From Mycobacterium sp. 852002-50816_SCH5313054-b (GTDB lineage Bacteria > Actinomycetota > Actinomycetes > Mycobacteriales > Mycobacteriaceae): a stretch of 64,000 bases of DNA. The stretch spans positions 1 through 64,000 of the forward strand of contig NZ_LZIC01000097.1 of the NCBI RefSeq assembly GCF_001667185.1, read 5' to 3'. The notes below the pieces were generated by a model that saw only the letters and a program-made list of their open reading frames with translations, was not told the DNA's origin and did not search any database. The position numbers and the translations under genes are program-made. Positions 7,692-15,351 of the stretch are shown here, in pieces. The stretch's first letter is position 1; the number at the start of each line of letters is the position of its first letter.

Positions 7692-8792
7692 CTAACGCAC
7701 CACGCCACGCAACGGCACCAAGCCGAGTTCCTTATGGGTCAGGAACCCCGGCGCGGCCTCGCACACGGCGGGAACCGTGTTCGCCGGGCCCATCGCAGTC
7801 CACGTGTAGCCGGGCTTGGGGTAATTGCCCTGCGGATCCGCCGGCGCCTGCAGGATCAACTCGGTGGGCTCGTCGCCCTCGATCACGATGCGGTAGTGAT
7901 AGTGGCCGCCCCAATCCGGCTGCGGCTCAATGGCATCGTATTCGTCCATGGTGTACATCTCGTGGAAGGTGATGAGGGGCTTGCCGTCGACCCACGTCGT
8001 CCATTTGTGATGCTGGGAGGCGACGGTGCCCTTCTTGATCGAGCCCTGGAAGCCCGGCATGTCGCTGGTCGGGCCGCCTTCGTACGGGATGTCGCGAATC
8101 GCCGTTCCCAGCTCGACGTCCGTCGTGTATCGGTCGACGGTCTTCCCGAGGCCGTCGACCACCATGGCCATCGATTGGGCGAACAGCGGCCAGGCGTTAC
8201 CCAGCAGATTCGGCCCGGCCATGAACTCTTCCGGGGTGTTACCCATCCCCATCTCGTGCAAGTACTTCAACGTGTCCTTGCCGAAGTTCACCACCTCGTA
8301 GATGTGGATGGCGTCGATCCGGCTGACGATGCGGGCCAGCGTCAGGACGAGCAGGTCTCCGGCAAATCCAGGGTTGACGCCGCCCGCATGAAACGACGTT
8401 CCGCCCTCGTGGCAGGCCGCATCGATCTTGTCGATGTCCGCTTGGCTGTGCTCGGTTCGAAACCACCACGCGCCACCCGAGGCGACGACGTTCTTGCCTG
8501 CGCGCAGCAGGCGGCAGACCTCGTCGGGATCCGACCAGAGCGGCGCGTAGAACACGCAATCCGCGTCGAGCGCCTCGATCGCCGCCTTGTCGGTGGTGGC
8601 GAGCACCCCGATCGGCGCGACACCGACGAGCTCGCCGGCGTCCTTGCCCACCTTCTCCGGGCGATTGCACAGCACCCCGACCACCTCGAAAGCCGGGTTA
8701 TGTGCGAAATGACGGAGCGCCACGGTCCCGACGTTGCCCACGCCCCACTGGATCACGCGATACTTCTTCTCGGCCGGCGATTTGAGCGTCAT
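7692..8792 (-). CDS. DapB-like / diaminopentanoate-dehydrogenase-like protein (paralogue 2)
   Basis: The protein has 366 residues. The N-terminal nucleotide fold reads YRVIQWGVGNVGTVALRHFAHNP. It shares the family blocks DCVFYAPLWSD, GKNVVASGG and AGGVNPGFAGDLLVL with the paralogues at 4925 and 13665. I chose ATG 8792 because AAAGGAG precedes it at good spacing; the longer open frame runs into the promoter. It is a single-gene unit divergent from the large plus operon that starts at 9091. Its upstream region carries CTGACTTCTGTCAG, a variant of the shared operator. Expected to bind NAD(P)H; the substrate is unknown. Confidence 0.82.
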   Translation of the reverse strand: MTLKSPAEKKYRVIQWGVGNVGTVALRHFAHNPAFEVVGVLCNRPEKVGKDAGELVGVAPIGVLATTDKAAIEALDADCVFYAPLWSDPDEVCRLLRAGKNVVASGGAWWFRTEHSQADIDKIDAACHEGGTSFHAGGVNPGFAGDLLVLTLARIVSRIDAIHIYEVVNFGKDTLKYLHEMGMGNTPEEFMAGPNLLGNAWPLFAQSMAMVVDGLGKTVDRYTTDVELGTAIRDIPYEGGPTSDMPGFQGSIKKGTVASQHHKWTTWVDGKPLITFHEMYTMDEYDAIEPQPDWGGHYHYRIVIEGDEPTELILQAPADPQGNYPKPGYTWTAMGPANTVPAVCEAAPGFLTHKELGLVPLRGVVR

Positions 8793-8875
8793 CGCTACTC
8801 CTTTGCATGCACCGACACGGCTGAGCGCCCGCTGAGCGTAGGCGCGCCTTGAACCGTGTGTCAACGATTAGCAGC

Positions 8876-8889
8876 CTGACTTCTGTCAG
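8876..8889. promoter_or_regulatory. Palindromic operator candidate (site B)
   Basis: CTGACTTCTGTCAG lies 84 bases upstream of the DapB-like gene at 8792 on its minus-strand promoter. A possible TTGACA -35 for that gene is nearby at about 8859-8864. The site matches the site C consensus except for two central positions and keeps the CTGAC/GTCAG arms. Confidence 0.45.
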
Positions 8890-9027
8890 TAGGACGGTCT
8901 GTCCCGGGCGCACGCGGCAGGCGGCGTCACGTCCGAATCCTGCCGTTGTGCCCCGCAATAACACCATGAAGCTCCGGGAGCGGCAGCGGATCGCCACCAG
9001 CTCCGCAGCAACTCCGCCGACTCTTCT

Positions 9028-9053
9028 GCTGACTACAGTCAGCCTGTTATAGT
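9028..9053 (+). promoter_or_regulatory. Operator site C and -10 element of the 9091-17578 operon
   Basis: GCTGACTACAGTCAGC (9028-9043) is a perfect 16-base dyad with a 2-base centre. It is followed immediately by TATAGT (9048-9053), a good mycobacterial -10. The palindrome therefore sits between the -35 and -10 positions of the promoter for the AAA/VWA/membrane-protein operon, the classical place for a repressor to block polymerase. Confidence 0.6.
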
Positions 9054-9090
9054 GCACACGCCGATCTAATCAGCATGACGGGGAGAGTTC

Positions 9091-9834
9091 GTGAATCTGC
9101 CGAAGCTGCGCCAGCGTGCTGCCGGCATTGACACGGCAGCGGGATCAAGCGGCGCTGCCACACCGAGTTTGACGATCGACGAACACATGGAGCGGTCGCG
9201 GCTGGCGCAGCGTGAGGCCGACAAGTGGCTCATTTCCGGCAGCCTCCTGATCGGCACCGCCGCCCTCGGCGTCTTCGGCTTGCCGCTATTCCTGTGGGGG
9301 GCGCGGTTGCTGCGCCGGGCCCAACGGGATGGCCTCTCCGTCCGCCCGATGCTGGTCACGTTGCTCGGCTACCTGGTCATCATCGACGCCGCGATCAACA
9401 CCGTCGGATGGGCGCTCGACCTGGTGGCAAATCACACGCTGCTGGCGCGCGTGCTGCTCAACGGGTGGGGCAACATGTTCGACGCCGGCTACTTCTGGCA
9501 CTACAACGAACTGTGGGTCGGCGGGGCGGCCGGCCCCGGCGAAAAGGCCATGGAAGTCGGTCTGATCCTGACCGTCTTCACCATGCGCATCGCCGCCGCC
9601 ATCGGCTTCCTGCAGATGAAACGCTGGGGCCACCAGTGGATGGTCATCACCTGCTGGATGGGCGTGGTGATCTGGATTACCTACGTCTTCAACATGACCA
9701 TGTTCGCCGACGTGCGATTCGCCGGGGTCGTGCTGCCGGTCGTCGGCTGGTGGCTCTACGACATCTTCTACATCACGCCGTTCCTCGCCATTCCGTACCT
9801 GCACACCGTCAACCGCGAACTCTTCTCCGACTGA
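9091..9834 (+). CDS. Multi-span membrane protein, duplicated family (copy A)
   Basis: The protein has 247 residues from a GTG start with GGGGAG upstream. It has about five hydrophobic segments, roughly 48-70, 87-107, 155-175, 183-204 and 212-235. Between the second and third is the strongly conserved block [18 protein letters not shown] (129-145), and MKRWGHQW begins the fourth. Potential metal or quinone ligands are H115, H137, E140, H181 and H238, plus D100, D110, D131, D207 and D224. Almost all are kept in copy B at 12513, and the two proteins are mostly identical from LSVRPM to the C-terminus. I do not recognise the family. Because it shares an operon with a NorQ/NorD-type pair, a membrane metalloprotein is a reasonable hypothesis, but only a hypothesis. 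Confidence 0.8.
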   Translation: MNLPKLRQRAAGIDTAAGSSGAATPSLTIDEHMERSRLAQREADKWLISGSLLIGTAALGVFGLPLFLWGARLLRRAQRDGLSVRPMLVTLLGYLVIIDAAINTVGWALDLVANHTLLARVLLNGWGNMFDAGYFWHYNELWVGGAAGPGEKAMEVGLILTVFTMRIAAAIGFLQMKRWGHQWMVITCWMGVVIWITYVFNMTMFADVRFAGVVLPVVGWWLYDIFYITPFLAIPYLHTVNRELFSD

Positions 9835-9878
9835 GATGGGCGAGCCGAAATTCATTACGTCACCAAGGAGGTCACATC

Positions 9879-9983
9879 GTGGGCTATCTGTGGGAGATCC
9901 TTCGCTACGTCGCAGCTTGGGGCGGCACCGGCCTGATCATCTGGTTCTGGTACTGGCTGTTCTCCAACATCGGTACGTTCTGA
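9879..9983 (+). CDS. 34-residue single-span membrane peptide (copy-A partner)
   Basis: A GTG start is preceded by AAGGAGGT at ideal spacing. It encodes MGYLWEILRYVAAWGGTG followed by a Trp/Phe-rich hydrophobic stretch and a TGA at 9981-9983. The peptide is one predicted helix with five tryptophans. It lies directly between membrane protein A and the VWA gene. A comparable 42-residue membrane peptide precedes copy B at 12388, so each large membrane protein is paired with a tiny one. That layout resembles the small accessory subunits of membrane oxidases. Function unknown. Confidence 0.65.
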   Translation: MGYLWEILRYVAAWGGTGLIIWFWYWLFSNIGTF

Positions 9984-10022
9984 ACCGCGGGCCGGGTAGG
10001 CGCAACATGCTGGATTCGGCCG

Positions 10023-11564
10023 ATGGCTGAGTATTCCGATGCCCATGCGATGGCGCTGGAACGGAGTTGCGCCGTGACGGCGGTCGCGCTGAGCGAGCGA
10101 CGTCGCGAAGGCGTCCGGCTCGTCACGGGCGAACGACGCGGATTCGGCTTGAACGCGGCGCTCACCTTCGTTCATATCCCCTACCCCGCCCCCGGGCTAT
10201 CGCAGTCCGATTGGACACGCAGAACCCTGACATGCGGTGTGGCCCTCCAATGTTCGCCCTCGAAAGAACGCATCACCGAATATCGCCTGAACGAGCTATC
10301 CGCACGCGAGCTCCGCGCGCTCACGCTTGTCGAGGCCGGCGTCGCCCTCGGCTGGATCGCGTCGCGCTGGCCGGGGCTGCTGTCCGAGGTCCGACAAGCG
10401 CTACCGGAGCTCCACGCCGAAGCCGGTGACATGGACGCCGCGCGGATGCTGAACAGAGCCATGGCGTTGGCGGCCACCGGCCAGGCGTTGACGGTTCATC
10501 CGCTGCTGGGCACTTTGCCACGGGCCTACACGACGCCGCGCGGATTGGCCGACAGGTTGCGACGCAGCTTCGGCAGGATGCCGTGGACGACGATGCAGAA
10601 ACGTCTTCCGCGGCCGTACTCGGTTCCCGTCGGCGGAGACGGGGGTGTCCGCAATCCCAACCTGCCGCCACCGAGCCGGCCGCAGGACAACGATCTCGAC
10701 GTCACGCCGGACCACCGGCCCGGGATCCCCTATCCCGAATGGAACATGTGGACACAGCGATTCATGCACGACCATGTCGCGGTCATCGAGCATGCCGACG
10801 GTCGGCGCATCCGCCGTCCGGCGCCGGTGACCGTCGACGTACGCAAGTGGTTCGAAGAACACACCCATCGTGCGATGAAGAACCGCCTCGAAGACGGCTG
10901 CGACCTCGACGTCGACCAATACGTCAACCATTACATCGACCTGTCTACCGGCAAGGCGAAGGAGCCGAGGGTATTCCGTGACTTGCTGCCCAGCGGCCGC
11001 GACGTCACCACCGCACTGCTGCTCGACGGCAGTTCGTCGCTGGGGGTACACGGCGGTCGAGTTTTCCAGCTCGAACTGGCCTGTGCCGATGCACTTTCGC
11101 GCGCCATGACGCTGGCACGCGAGCCTCATGGTGTTTTCGTGTTCACCGGCAACACGCGTCATCGAGTCGACGTGCGGTGTCTGAAGGACTTCGAAGACCG
11201 CCATTTCGTACCGCCGAGTGGGCTCGGCCTGGCCGCGCGGGGATACACCAGACTCGGTGCGCCGCTTCGGCATTTGACCAGCCGACTGCTGGCGCAGCCC
11301 TCCGAGCGACGCCTGCTGATCGTCATCGGAGACGGGCTGATCTCCGATGAAGGCTACGAGGGCCGTTATGCCTGGGCTGATGCCGCGCACGCCGTCGAGG
11401 AGGCCAACGATGCCGGGGTGTCGATGTACTACGTGGGCGTGGGACCGACTCGAGTCGATCCACTTCCCGAGGTGTTCGGCCCTCGCCGGTCGCAACGGAT
11501 CCGGCGCATCGAGGAGCTGCCCCGGGTGCTGGCCCATGTCCACCGTGAACTGGTCGCCGCGTGA
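10023..11564 (+). CDS. VWA-domain protein of the NorD/CbbO type
   Basis: The protein has 513 residues. The C-terminal third is a von Willebrand A domain: the MIDAS motif is LLLDGSSSLG with D335, S337 and S339, and later come LLIVIGDGLISDEGY and YYVGVG. The N-terminal two thirds are helical and unrecognised beyond resembling NorD/CbbO, with an acidic segment and DVDQYVNHYIDL just before the VWA domain. In known systems NorD or CbbO partners a MoxR-type ATPase (NorQ/CbbQ) and binds the client metalloenzyme, for example nitric oxide reductase or Rubisco. Here the ATPase follows 18 bases downstream, but no nitric oxide reductase or Rubisco gene is near. The client is therefore probably another product of this operon. 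Confidence 0.85.
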   Translation: MAEYSDAHAMALERSCAVTAVALSERRREGVRLVTGERRGFGLNAALTFVHIPYPAPGLSQSDWTRRTLTCGVALQCSPSKERITEYRLNELSARELRALTLVEAGVALGWIASRWPGLLSEVRQALPELHAEAGDMDAARMLNRAMALAATGQALTVHPLLGTLPRAYTTPRGLADRLRRSFGRMPWTTMQKRLPRPYSVPVGGDGGVRNPNLPPPSRPQDNDLDVTPDHRPGIPYPEWNMWTQRFMHDHVAVIEHADGRRIRRPAPVTVDVRKWFEEHTHRAMKNRLEDGCDLDVDQYVNHYIDLSTGKAKEPRVFRDLLPSGRDVTTALLLDGSSSLGVHGGRVFQLELACADALSRAMTLAREPHGVFVFTGNTRHRVDVRCLKDFEDRHFVPPSGLGLAARGYTRLGAPLRHLTSRLLAQPSERRLLIVIGDGLISDEGYEGRYAWADAAHAVEEANDAGVSMYYVGVGPTRVDPLPEVFGPRRSQRIRRIEELPRVLAHVHRELVAA

Positions 11565-11582
11565 CCGCCGACTGAGGAAGAG

Positions 11583-12371
11583 ATGACCACCGAGACATAT
11601 TTCGCTAACGGCAACGAAATTCAGCTGTTCGAGCGGGCCTTCCACCGGCGCATTCCGGTAATGCTGACCGGTCCAACCGGATGCGGCAAGACCCGTTTCG
11701 TCGAACACATGGGCTCACTGTTGCAGCGACCCGTCGTCACCATCAGTTGCCACGACGATCTCACCAGCTCCGACCTCGTCGGCCGCTTCATGGTGACCGG
11801 AGGCGACGTCGTCTGGACCGATGGCCCGTTGACGCGGGCCGTAAAAGCCGGTGCGATCTGCTACCTCGATGAAGTCGTCGAAGCCCGGCACGACTCGTTG
11901 GCGATCCTGCATTCGCTCACCGACCACCGACGGTCGCTGTACCTCGACCGCGCCGGCGAAGTGGTGAAAGCACCGCAGGAGTTCATGCTGGTGTGTTCGT
12001 ACAACCCGGCATACCGCAGCTCGCTCAAAGAGCTCAAACCGTCGTTCCGCCAGCGGTTCGTCACGCTGGCGATGCGGTACTTGCTGCCGGACCGCGAGGC
12101 CGAGGTGATCGTCGCCGAATCCGGCATTCCCGTGGCGACGGCCCAACGGCTGGTCGGATGCGCGGTCGCGATCCGCACTGCCGACGAAGTCTTTCACTTC
12201 GAGCCGCCGTCGACCAGGGTGCTGGTCACGGCCGCGCAGCTGATCGCCGCCGGTGCAACCGAATTGGATGCGGCCGACGCTTGCATACTCGCGCCGCTGA
12301 GCACCGACGGCGCGGTCACCGACGGTCTACGCGAAGTCGCGGCAGCCAGCCTGGCCACCAGTTCGTCTTAG
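11583..12371 (+). CDS. MoxR-type AAA+ ATPase of the CbbQ/NirQ/NorQ family
   Basis: The protein has 262 residues. Walker A is GPTGCGKT (30-37), Walker B is ICYLDEV (D96, E97), sensor 1 is SYNP (N141) and the arginine-finger region is PSFRQRF (R156, R158). The C-terminal part (ATELDAADACILAPLSTD) matches the CbbQ_C-type end. Members form hexamers that use ATP to remodel a client enzyme through the VWA partner, and the partner gene lies immediately upstream. GAGGAAGAG provides a ribosome site before the ATG. The length and motif set are normal, so it should be active. Confidence 0.9.
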   Translation: MTTETYFANGNEIQLFERAFHRRIPVMLTGPTGCGKTRFVEHMGSLLQRPVVTISCHDDLTSSDLVGRFMVTGGDVVWTDGPLTRAVKAGAICYLDEVVEARHDSLAILHSLTDHRRSLYLDRAGEVVKAPQEFMLVCSYNPAYRSSLKELKPSFRQRFVTLAMRYLLPDREAEVIVAESGIPVATAQRLVGCAVAIRTADEVFHFEPPSTRVLVTAAQLIAAGATELDAADACILAPLSTDGAVTDGLREVAAASLATSSS

Positions 12372-12387
12372 GAAGGGAGCAACCGGC

Positions 12388-12516
12388 ATGGACCGACAGG
12401 AGCAGAAGCGCAAGAGGGCGCTCATCGTCTTCCAGATATTCATCTACGGCTACTTGCTGGTGATGTTTGGAATCCAGCTCTACATGTCGTTTGCGCGGGG
12501 GTGGTGGGAGCTGTGA
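12388..12516 (+). CDS. 42-residue single-span membrane peptide (copy-B partner)
   Basis: An ATG after GGAAGGGAG encodes a positively charged N-terminus (MDRQEQKRKR) and one hydrophobic helix ending in SFARGWWEL. It is a small inside-positive membrane peptide. Its TGA at 12514-12516 overlaps the GTG start of membrane protein B (GTGA). Together with the 34-residue peptide at 9879 it shows that the membrane protein and mini-peptide pair was duplicated or recruited twice. No family recognised. Confidence 0.65.
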   Translation: MDRQEQKRKRALIVFQIFIYGYLLVMFGIQLYMSFARGWWEL

Positions 12517-13211
12517 GTCTTCTTCCTACCCCGACGGGTTCCTCGGTCAGCCTCGAGGATCACCACGACGAATCCCGCCAGGCCCAGCGCCGCGCCGATA
12601 AGTGGATGATCGTCGGCGCCGCCCTGATGGGCATGTGGGCGCCGGGTCTGATCGGATTTCCCATTTTCATGCGTGGGGTGTGGCTGCAGCGCCAAGCGCT
12701 GCGCGCCGGCCTGTCGGTGCGGCCCATGATCGTGACTCTCATCGGTTATCTGGTCCTGATCGACGGAATGCTCAACAGTCTGGGCTGGGCCCTGGACCTG
12801 GTCGCCAACCACACCTTGATCAACCGGGTGCTGATGGTCGGGTGGGGCAACATGTTCGACGCCGGTTATTTCTGGCATTACAACGAACTCTGGGTCGGGG
12901 GCGCTGCGGGGCCGGGCGAGAAAGCCTATGTGGCGGGATTGATCCTGACGGTGTTCTCCATGCGGGTGGCCGCGGCGATCGGGTTTCTCCAGATGAAGCG
13001 GTGGGGCCACCAGTGGATGGTCGTCACCTGCTGGATGGGCGTGGTGATCTGGTCCGCCTACGTGTTCAACATGACCATGTTCGCCGACGTGCGCTATGCC
13101 GGTGTGGTTTTCCCGGTGATCGGCTGGTGGCTCTACGACATCTTCTACATCACCCCGTTCCTCGCCATTCCGTACCTGCACACCGTCAATCGCGAAATCT
13201 TCTCCGACTAG
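12513..13211 (+). CDS. Multi-span membrane protein, duplicated family (copy B)
   Basis: The protein has 232 residues from GTG 12513; GTG 12501 in the same frame is possible. From LSVRPM onward it is nearly identical to copy A, including [35 protein letters not shown] and IPYLHTVN. The N-terminal 60 residues differ more. It has the same five hydrophobic segments and the same His, Glu and Asp candidates (H100, H122, E125, H166, H223). The DNA is also highly similar to copy A, so the duplication looks recent or homogenised. It probably forms a complex with, or substitutes for, copy A. Function unknown; see copy A for the metalloprotein hypothesis. Confidence 0.8.
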   Translation: MSLLPTPTGSSVSLEDHHDESRQAQRRADKWMIVGAALMGMWAPGLIGFPIFMRGVWLQRQALRAGLSVRPMIVTLIGYLVLIDGMLNSLGWALDLVANHTLINRVLMVGWGNMFDAGYFWHYNELWVGGAAGPGEKAYVAGLILTVFSMRVAAAIGFLQMKRWGHQWMVVTCWMGVVIWSAYVFNMTMFADVRYAGVVFPVIGWWLYDIFYITPFLAIPYLHTVNREIFSD

Positions 13212-13224
13212 AAGGGGCAGTGCC

Positions 13225-13668
13225 ATGACCAATCCTTCTGTACCGCCAACCGCCGAAGACAACGACCCGGCCACCACCGACCTGGAGCCTGGGACAACCC
13301 CCTACTACGCGCGAATGCACAAATGGATCAAGCGCGCCGTGTTGGTGTGCCTGGTGGCACTGGTGATCGAGGGCGCGTTCACGTTGCCGTTCATGGCGGT
13401 CTATTACGGCTACCCCACGCTGAGCCTCACCGAGATCTGCAGCGAGCTGCTCAAGATCCGCTACTCCAACGACACCTTGGAGTGCAAGTACCCGTACCCG
13501 CCGTTTGGACCACCGGAGGGCGCCGAGGGCAAGCCGACCGCGCAGGACGTGTGGGGCATCCAGCCGATCCCGAAGTACCACCGGCTTGGGTTCCGCGAAC
13601 TCGTCAGGATCCACGACGAACGACTCGCCCGCCAGGCCGCCCAACAGCACGCGGCGCCGCACCCGTGA
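13225..13668 (+). CDS. Single-span membrane-anchored protein of unknown function
   Basis: The protein has 147 residues. After a polar N-terminus of about 30 residues there is one transmembrane helix (about 37-60, [20 protein letters not shown]). An extracytoplasmic domain of about 85 residues follows, with cysteines at 72 and 87 and a proline/tyrosine-rich stretch ([10 protein letters not shown]). The N-in topology is inferred from the Lys/Arg before the helix. AAGGGGCAGTGCC precedes the ATG, and the TGA overlaps the next GTG. A membrane anchor with a small exported domain would suit an accessory or electron-transfer subunit of the membrane complex, but no cofactor motif such as CxxCH is present. 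Confidence 0.7.
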   Translation: MTNPSVPPTAEDNDPATTDLEPGTTPYYARMHKWIKRAVLVCLVALVIEGAFTLPFMAVYYGYPTLSLTEICSELLKIRYSNDTLECKYPYPPFGPPEGAEGKPTAQDVWGIQPIPKYHRLGFRELVRIHDERLARQAAQQHAAPHP

Positions 13669-14714
13669 CCTACCGGGTGGTTCAGTGGACGACCGGTAAC
13701 GTCGGCAAGAGTTCGGTCCGGGCGATCGCCGCAAACCCGACGCTGGAGCTGATCGGGTGCTACGCCTGGTCGCCGGCGAAGGTCGGGCGCGATGTCGGCG
13801 AACTGTGCGGCATCGAAGCGCTCGATGTGAAGGCCACCAACGATATTGAGGCGCTGCTCGCGCTGAAGCCGGACTGTGTGGTCTACAACCCGATGTTCGC
13901 CAACGTCGGCGAGCTGGTCCGCATCCTCGAGGCGGGCGTCAACGTCGTGGGCACGGCCGGGTTCATCACCGGCCACTTCCTCGGTGCGGGCCGCGAGCGC
14001 ATCGCACGGGCGTGCGAAGCGGGCGGATCGACGATCTTCGGCACCGGCATCAACCCCGGCTTCATCCAACTGCTGACCATCGTGTCGGCGGGGCTCTCGG
14101 ATCGCGTGGACAAGGTGTCGGTGCTGGAATCCTTCGATACCACGATCTACGACTCGCCGGCGACCGAAATCCCCATGGGCTTCGGCTATCCCATCGGCCA
14201 GCAGGATCTGCCGGCGATCACCGAGAAGGGGTCCGGCGTCTTCCGGGACGCCGTGTTGCTGCTCGCCGATGCCCTCGGCGTCGAGCTCGACGACGTCCGT
14301 TGTGAAGCCGAGTACGCCCAGACCACCGAGGATCTGCCCCTGCCCGGAGACTGGACCATCGCGACGGGTTGCGTCGCGGGCGTCCACGTTCGCTGGAAAG
14401 GAATCTTGGCTGGCCGAGAGATCATCGAAATCGGTGGTCAATGGCGCAAAGGGCAAGCGCTGGAACCGGATTGGCCCCTGGACATGGGCTACACGGTCGA
14501 GGTGCAGGGCCGACCGACCATCAAGACCACGCTGAGCTTCCTTCCGCCGCCGGACTTTGAAGGCACGACGCTGGACGACTACATCATGTTGGGGCTCACC
14601 ATCACCGCCGTGCCGGCGATCACCGCGATACCCGCCGTCGTCGCCGCACCGCCCGGCATCGTCACCTACAACGACCTGCCCCTACTGCTTCCTCGTGGAG
14701 TCCTGACAACATGA
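13665..14714 (+). CDS. DapB-like / diaminopentanoate-dehydrogenase-like protein (paralogue 3)
   Basis: The protein has 349 residues from a GTG that overlaps the previous TGA. The N-terminus [33 protein letters not shown] is the same fold as at 4925 and 7692. The family block [21 protein letters not shown] and the C-terminal [15 protein letters not shown] are intact. Of the three paralogues this is the one embedded in the AAA/VWA operon, so its substrate is probably produced by the membrane proteins or the P450. The final TGA overlaps the next ATG (ATGA). Confidence 0.82.
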   Translation: MTYRVVQWTTGNVGKSSVRAIAANPTLELIGCYAWSPAKVGRDVGELCGIEALDVKATNDIEALLALKPDCVVYNPMFANVGELVRILEAGVNVVGTAGFITGHFLGAGRERIARACEAGGSTIFGTGINPGFIQLLTIVSAGLSDRVDKVSVLESFDTTIYDSPATEIPMGFGYPIGQQDLPAITEKGSGVFRDAVLLLADALGVELDDVRCEAEYAQTTEDLPLPGDWTIATGCVAGVHVRWKGILAGREIIEIGGQWRKGQALEPDWPLDMGYTVEVQGRPTIKTTLSFLPPPDFEGTTLDDYIMLGLTITAVPAITAIPAVVAAPPGIVTYNDLPLLLPRGVLTT

Positions 14715-15133
14715 CGGCAACACAACAGCCTTCGCTCCATCACGTCGTGTTCGCTGTGGCGCCGGAACGACATGCGGCCGCGGCACAGATGTTCAGCGAT
14801 CTGGGGTTTGTCTTCGAGCCCCTGCAACTGGCCGAGCTCGGCCTGGACATCCATCTTGACTGGAATCGAGGCATCGAGCTGATCAGCCCCATACCCGGGT
14901 CGGCCGGGGAGGTCGCCGCTTCGGTGACCGAGTTCCTCGAGCGTCACGGTGACGGCGTGTTCACCGTGGTAATCGGGGTTCCGGAAGCGGCTTCGGCCGA
15001 CGCCGTCGCCGAGCGCTACGGCGCCACAACGCGGTTCCGGCAGCGACTGGAAGGCGGGGGCACCTACCTCGACGAAAACGACGTGTCGATCCTGGGTCTG
15101 CCGCTGACCTTCCTGGCAACCAATATTCCGTGA
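14711..15133 (+). CDS. Glyoxalase/VOC-superfamily-like protein
   Basis: The protein has 140 residues. HHVVFAVAPERHAAAAQMFSDLGFVFE is a typical first beta-alpha-beta unit of the vicinal oxygen chelate fold, followed by GIELISP in place of the usual metal-ligand strand. The expected second-half residues are partly divergent, so a metal site is uncertain and it may be a binding or isomerising protein. It is coupled on both sides by four-base overlaps (ATGA and GTGA). Confidence 0.65.
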   Translation: MTATQQPSLHHVVFAVAPERHAAAAQMFSDLGFVFEPLQLAELGLDIHLDWNRGIELISPIPGSAGEVAASVTEFLERHGDGVFTVVIGVPEAASADAVAERYGATTRFRQRLEGGGTYLDENDVSILGLPLTFLATNIP

Positions 15134-15351
15134 TCGGAGGCGGCGTGGCCGAGGCTGGTGACCCACGAGAAATTCCTGAGCTCGACTTGAACGATCTGCC
15201 GATGGCGCTCTACCGCGGCGTCGGTTCGCGTTTGGCGCGCACGGAGAACGTTGTTGCGACCGAATGGCCACGGCGCATACCCGATTTCGAGCTCGCGCCC
15301 GGGTATCGACCGCTGTTGCCGCTGCGGATCCCAGCGACGGCGGCATCATGA
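15130..15351 (+). CDS. Small conserved-context protein, function unknown
   Basis: A 73-residue frame starts at GTG 15130 (GTG 15145 is an alternative after GGAGG). It has no recognisable domain. It contains LDLNDLPMALYRGVGSRL and a basic C-terminal half. The best argument that it is real is its position: its start overlaps the stop of the VOC gene (GTGA) and its stop overlaps the start of the next SDR (ATGA), in a run of four such overlaps from 13665 to 15351. It could be a regulatory or adaptor subunit. Confidence 0.55.
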   Translation: MIGGGVAEAGDPREIPELDLNDLPMALYRGVGSRLARTENVVATEWPRRIPDFELAPGYRPLLPLRIPATAAS

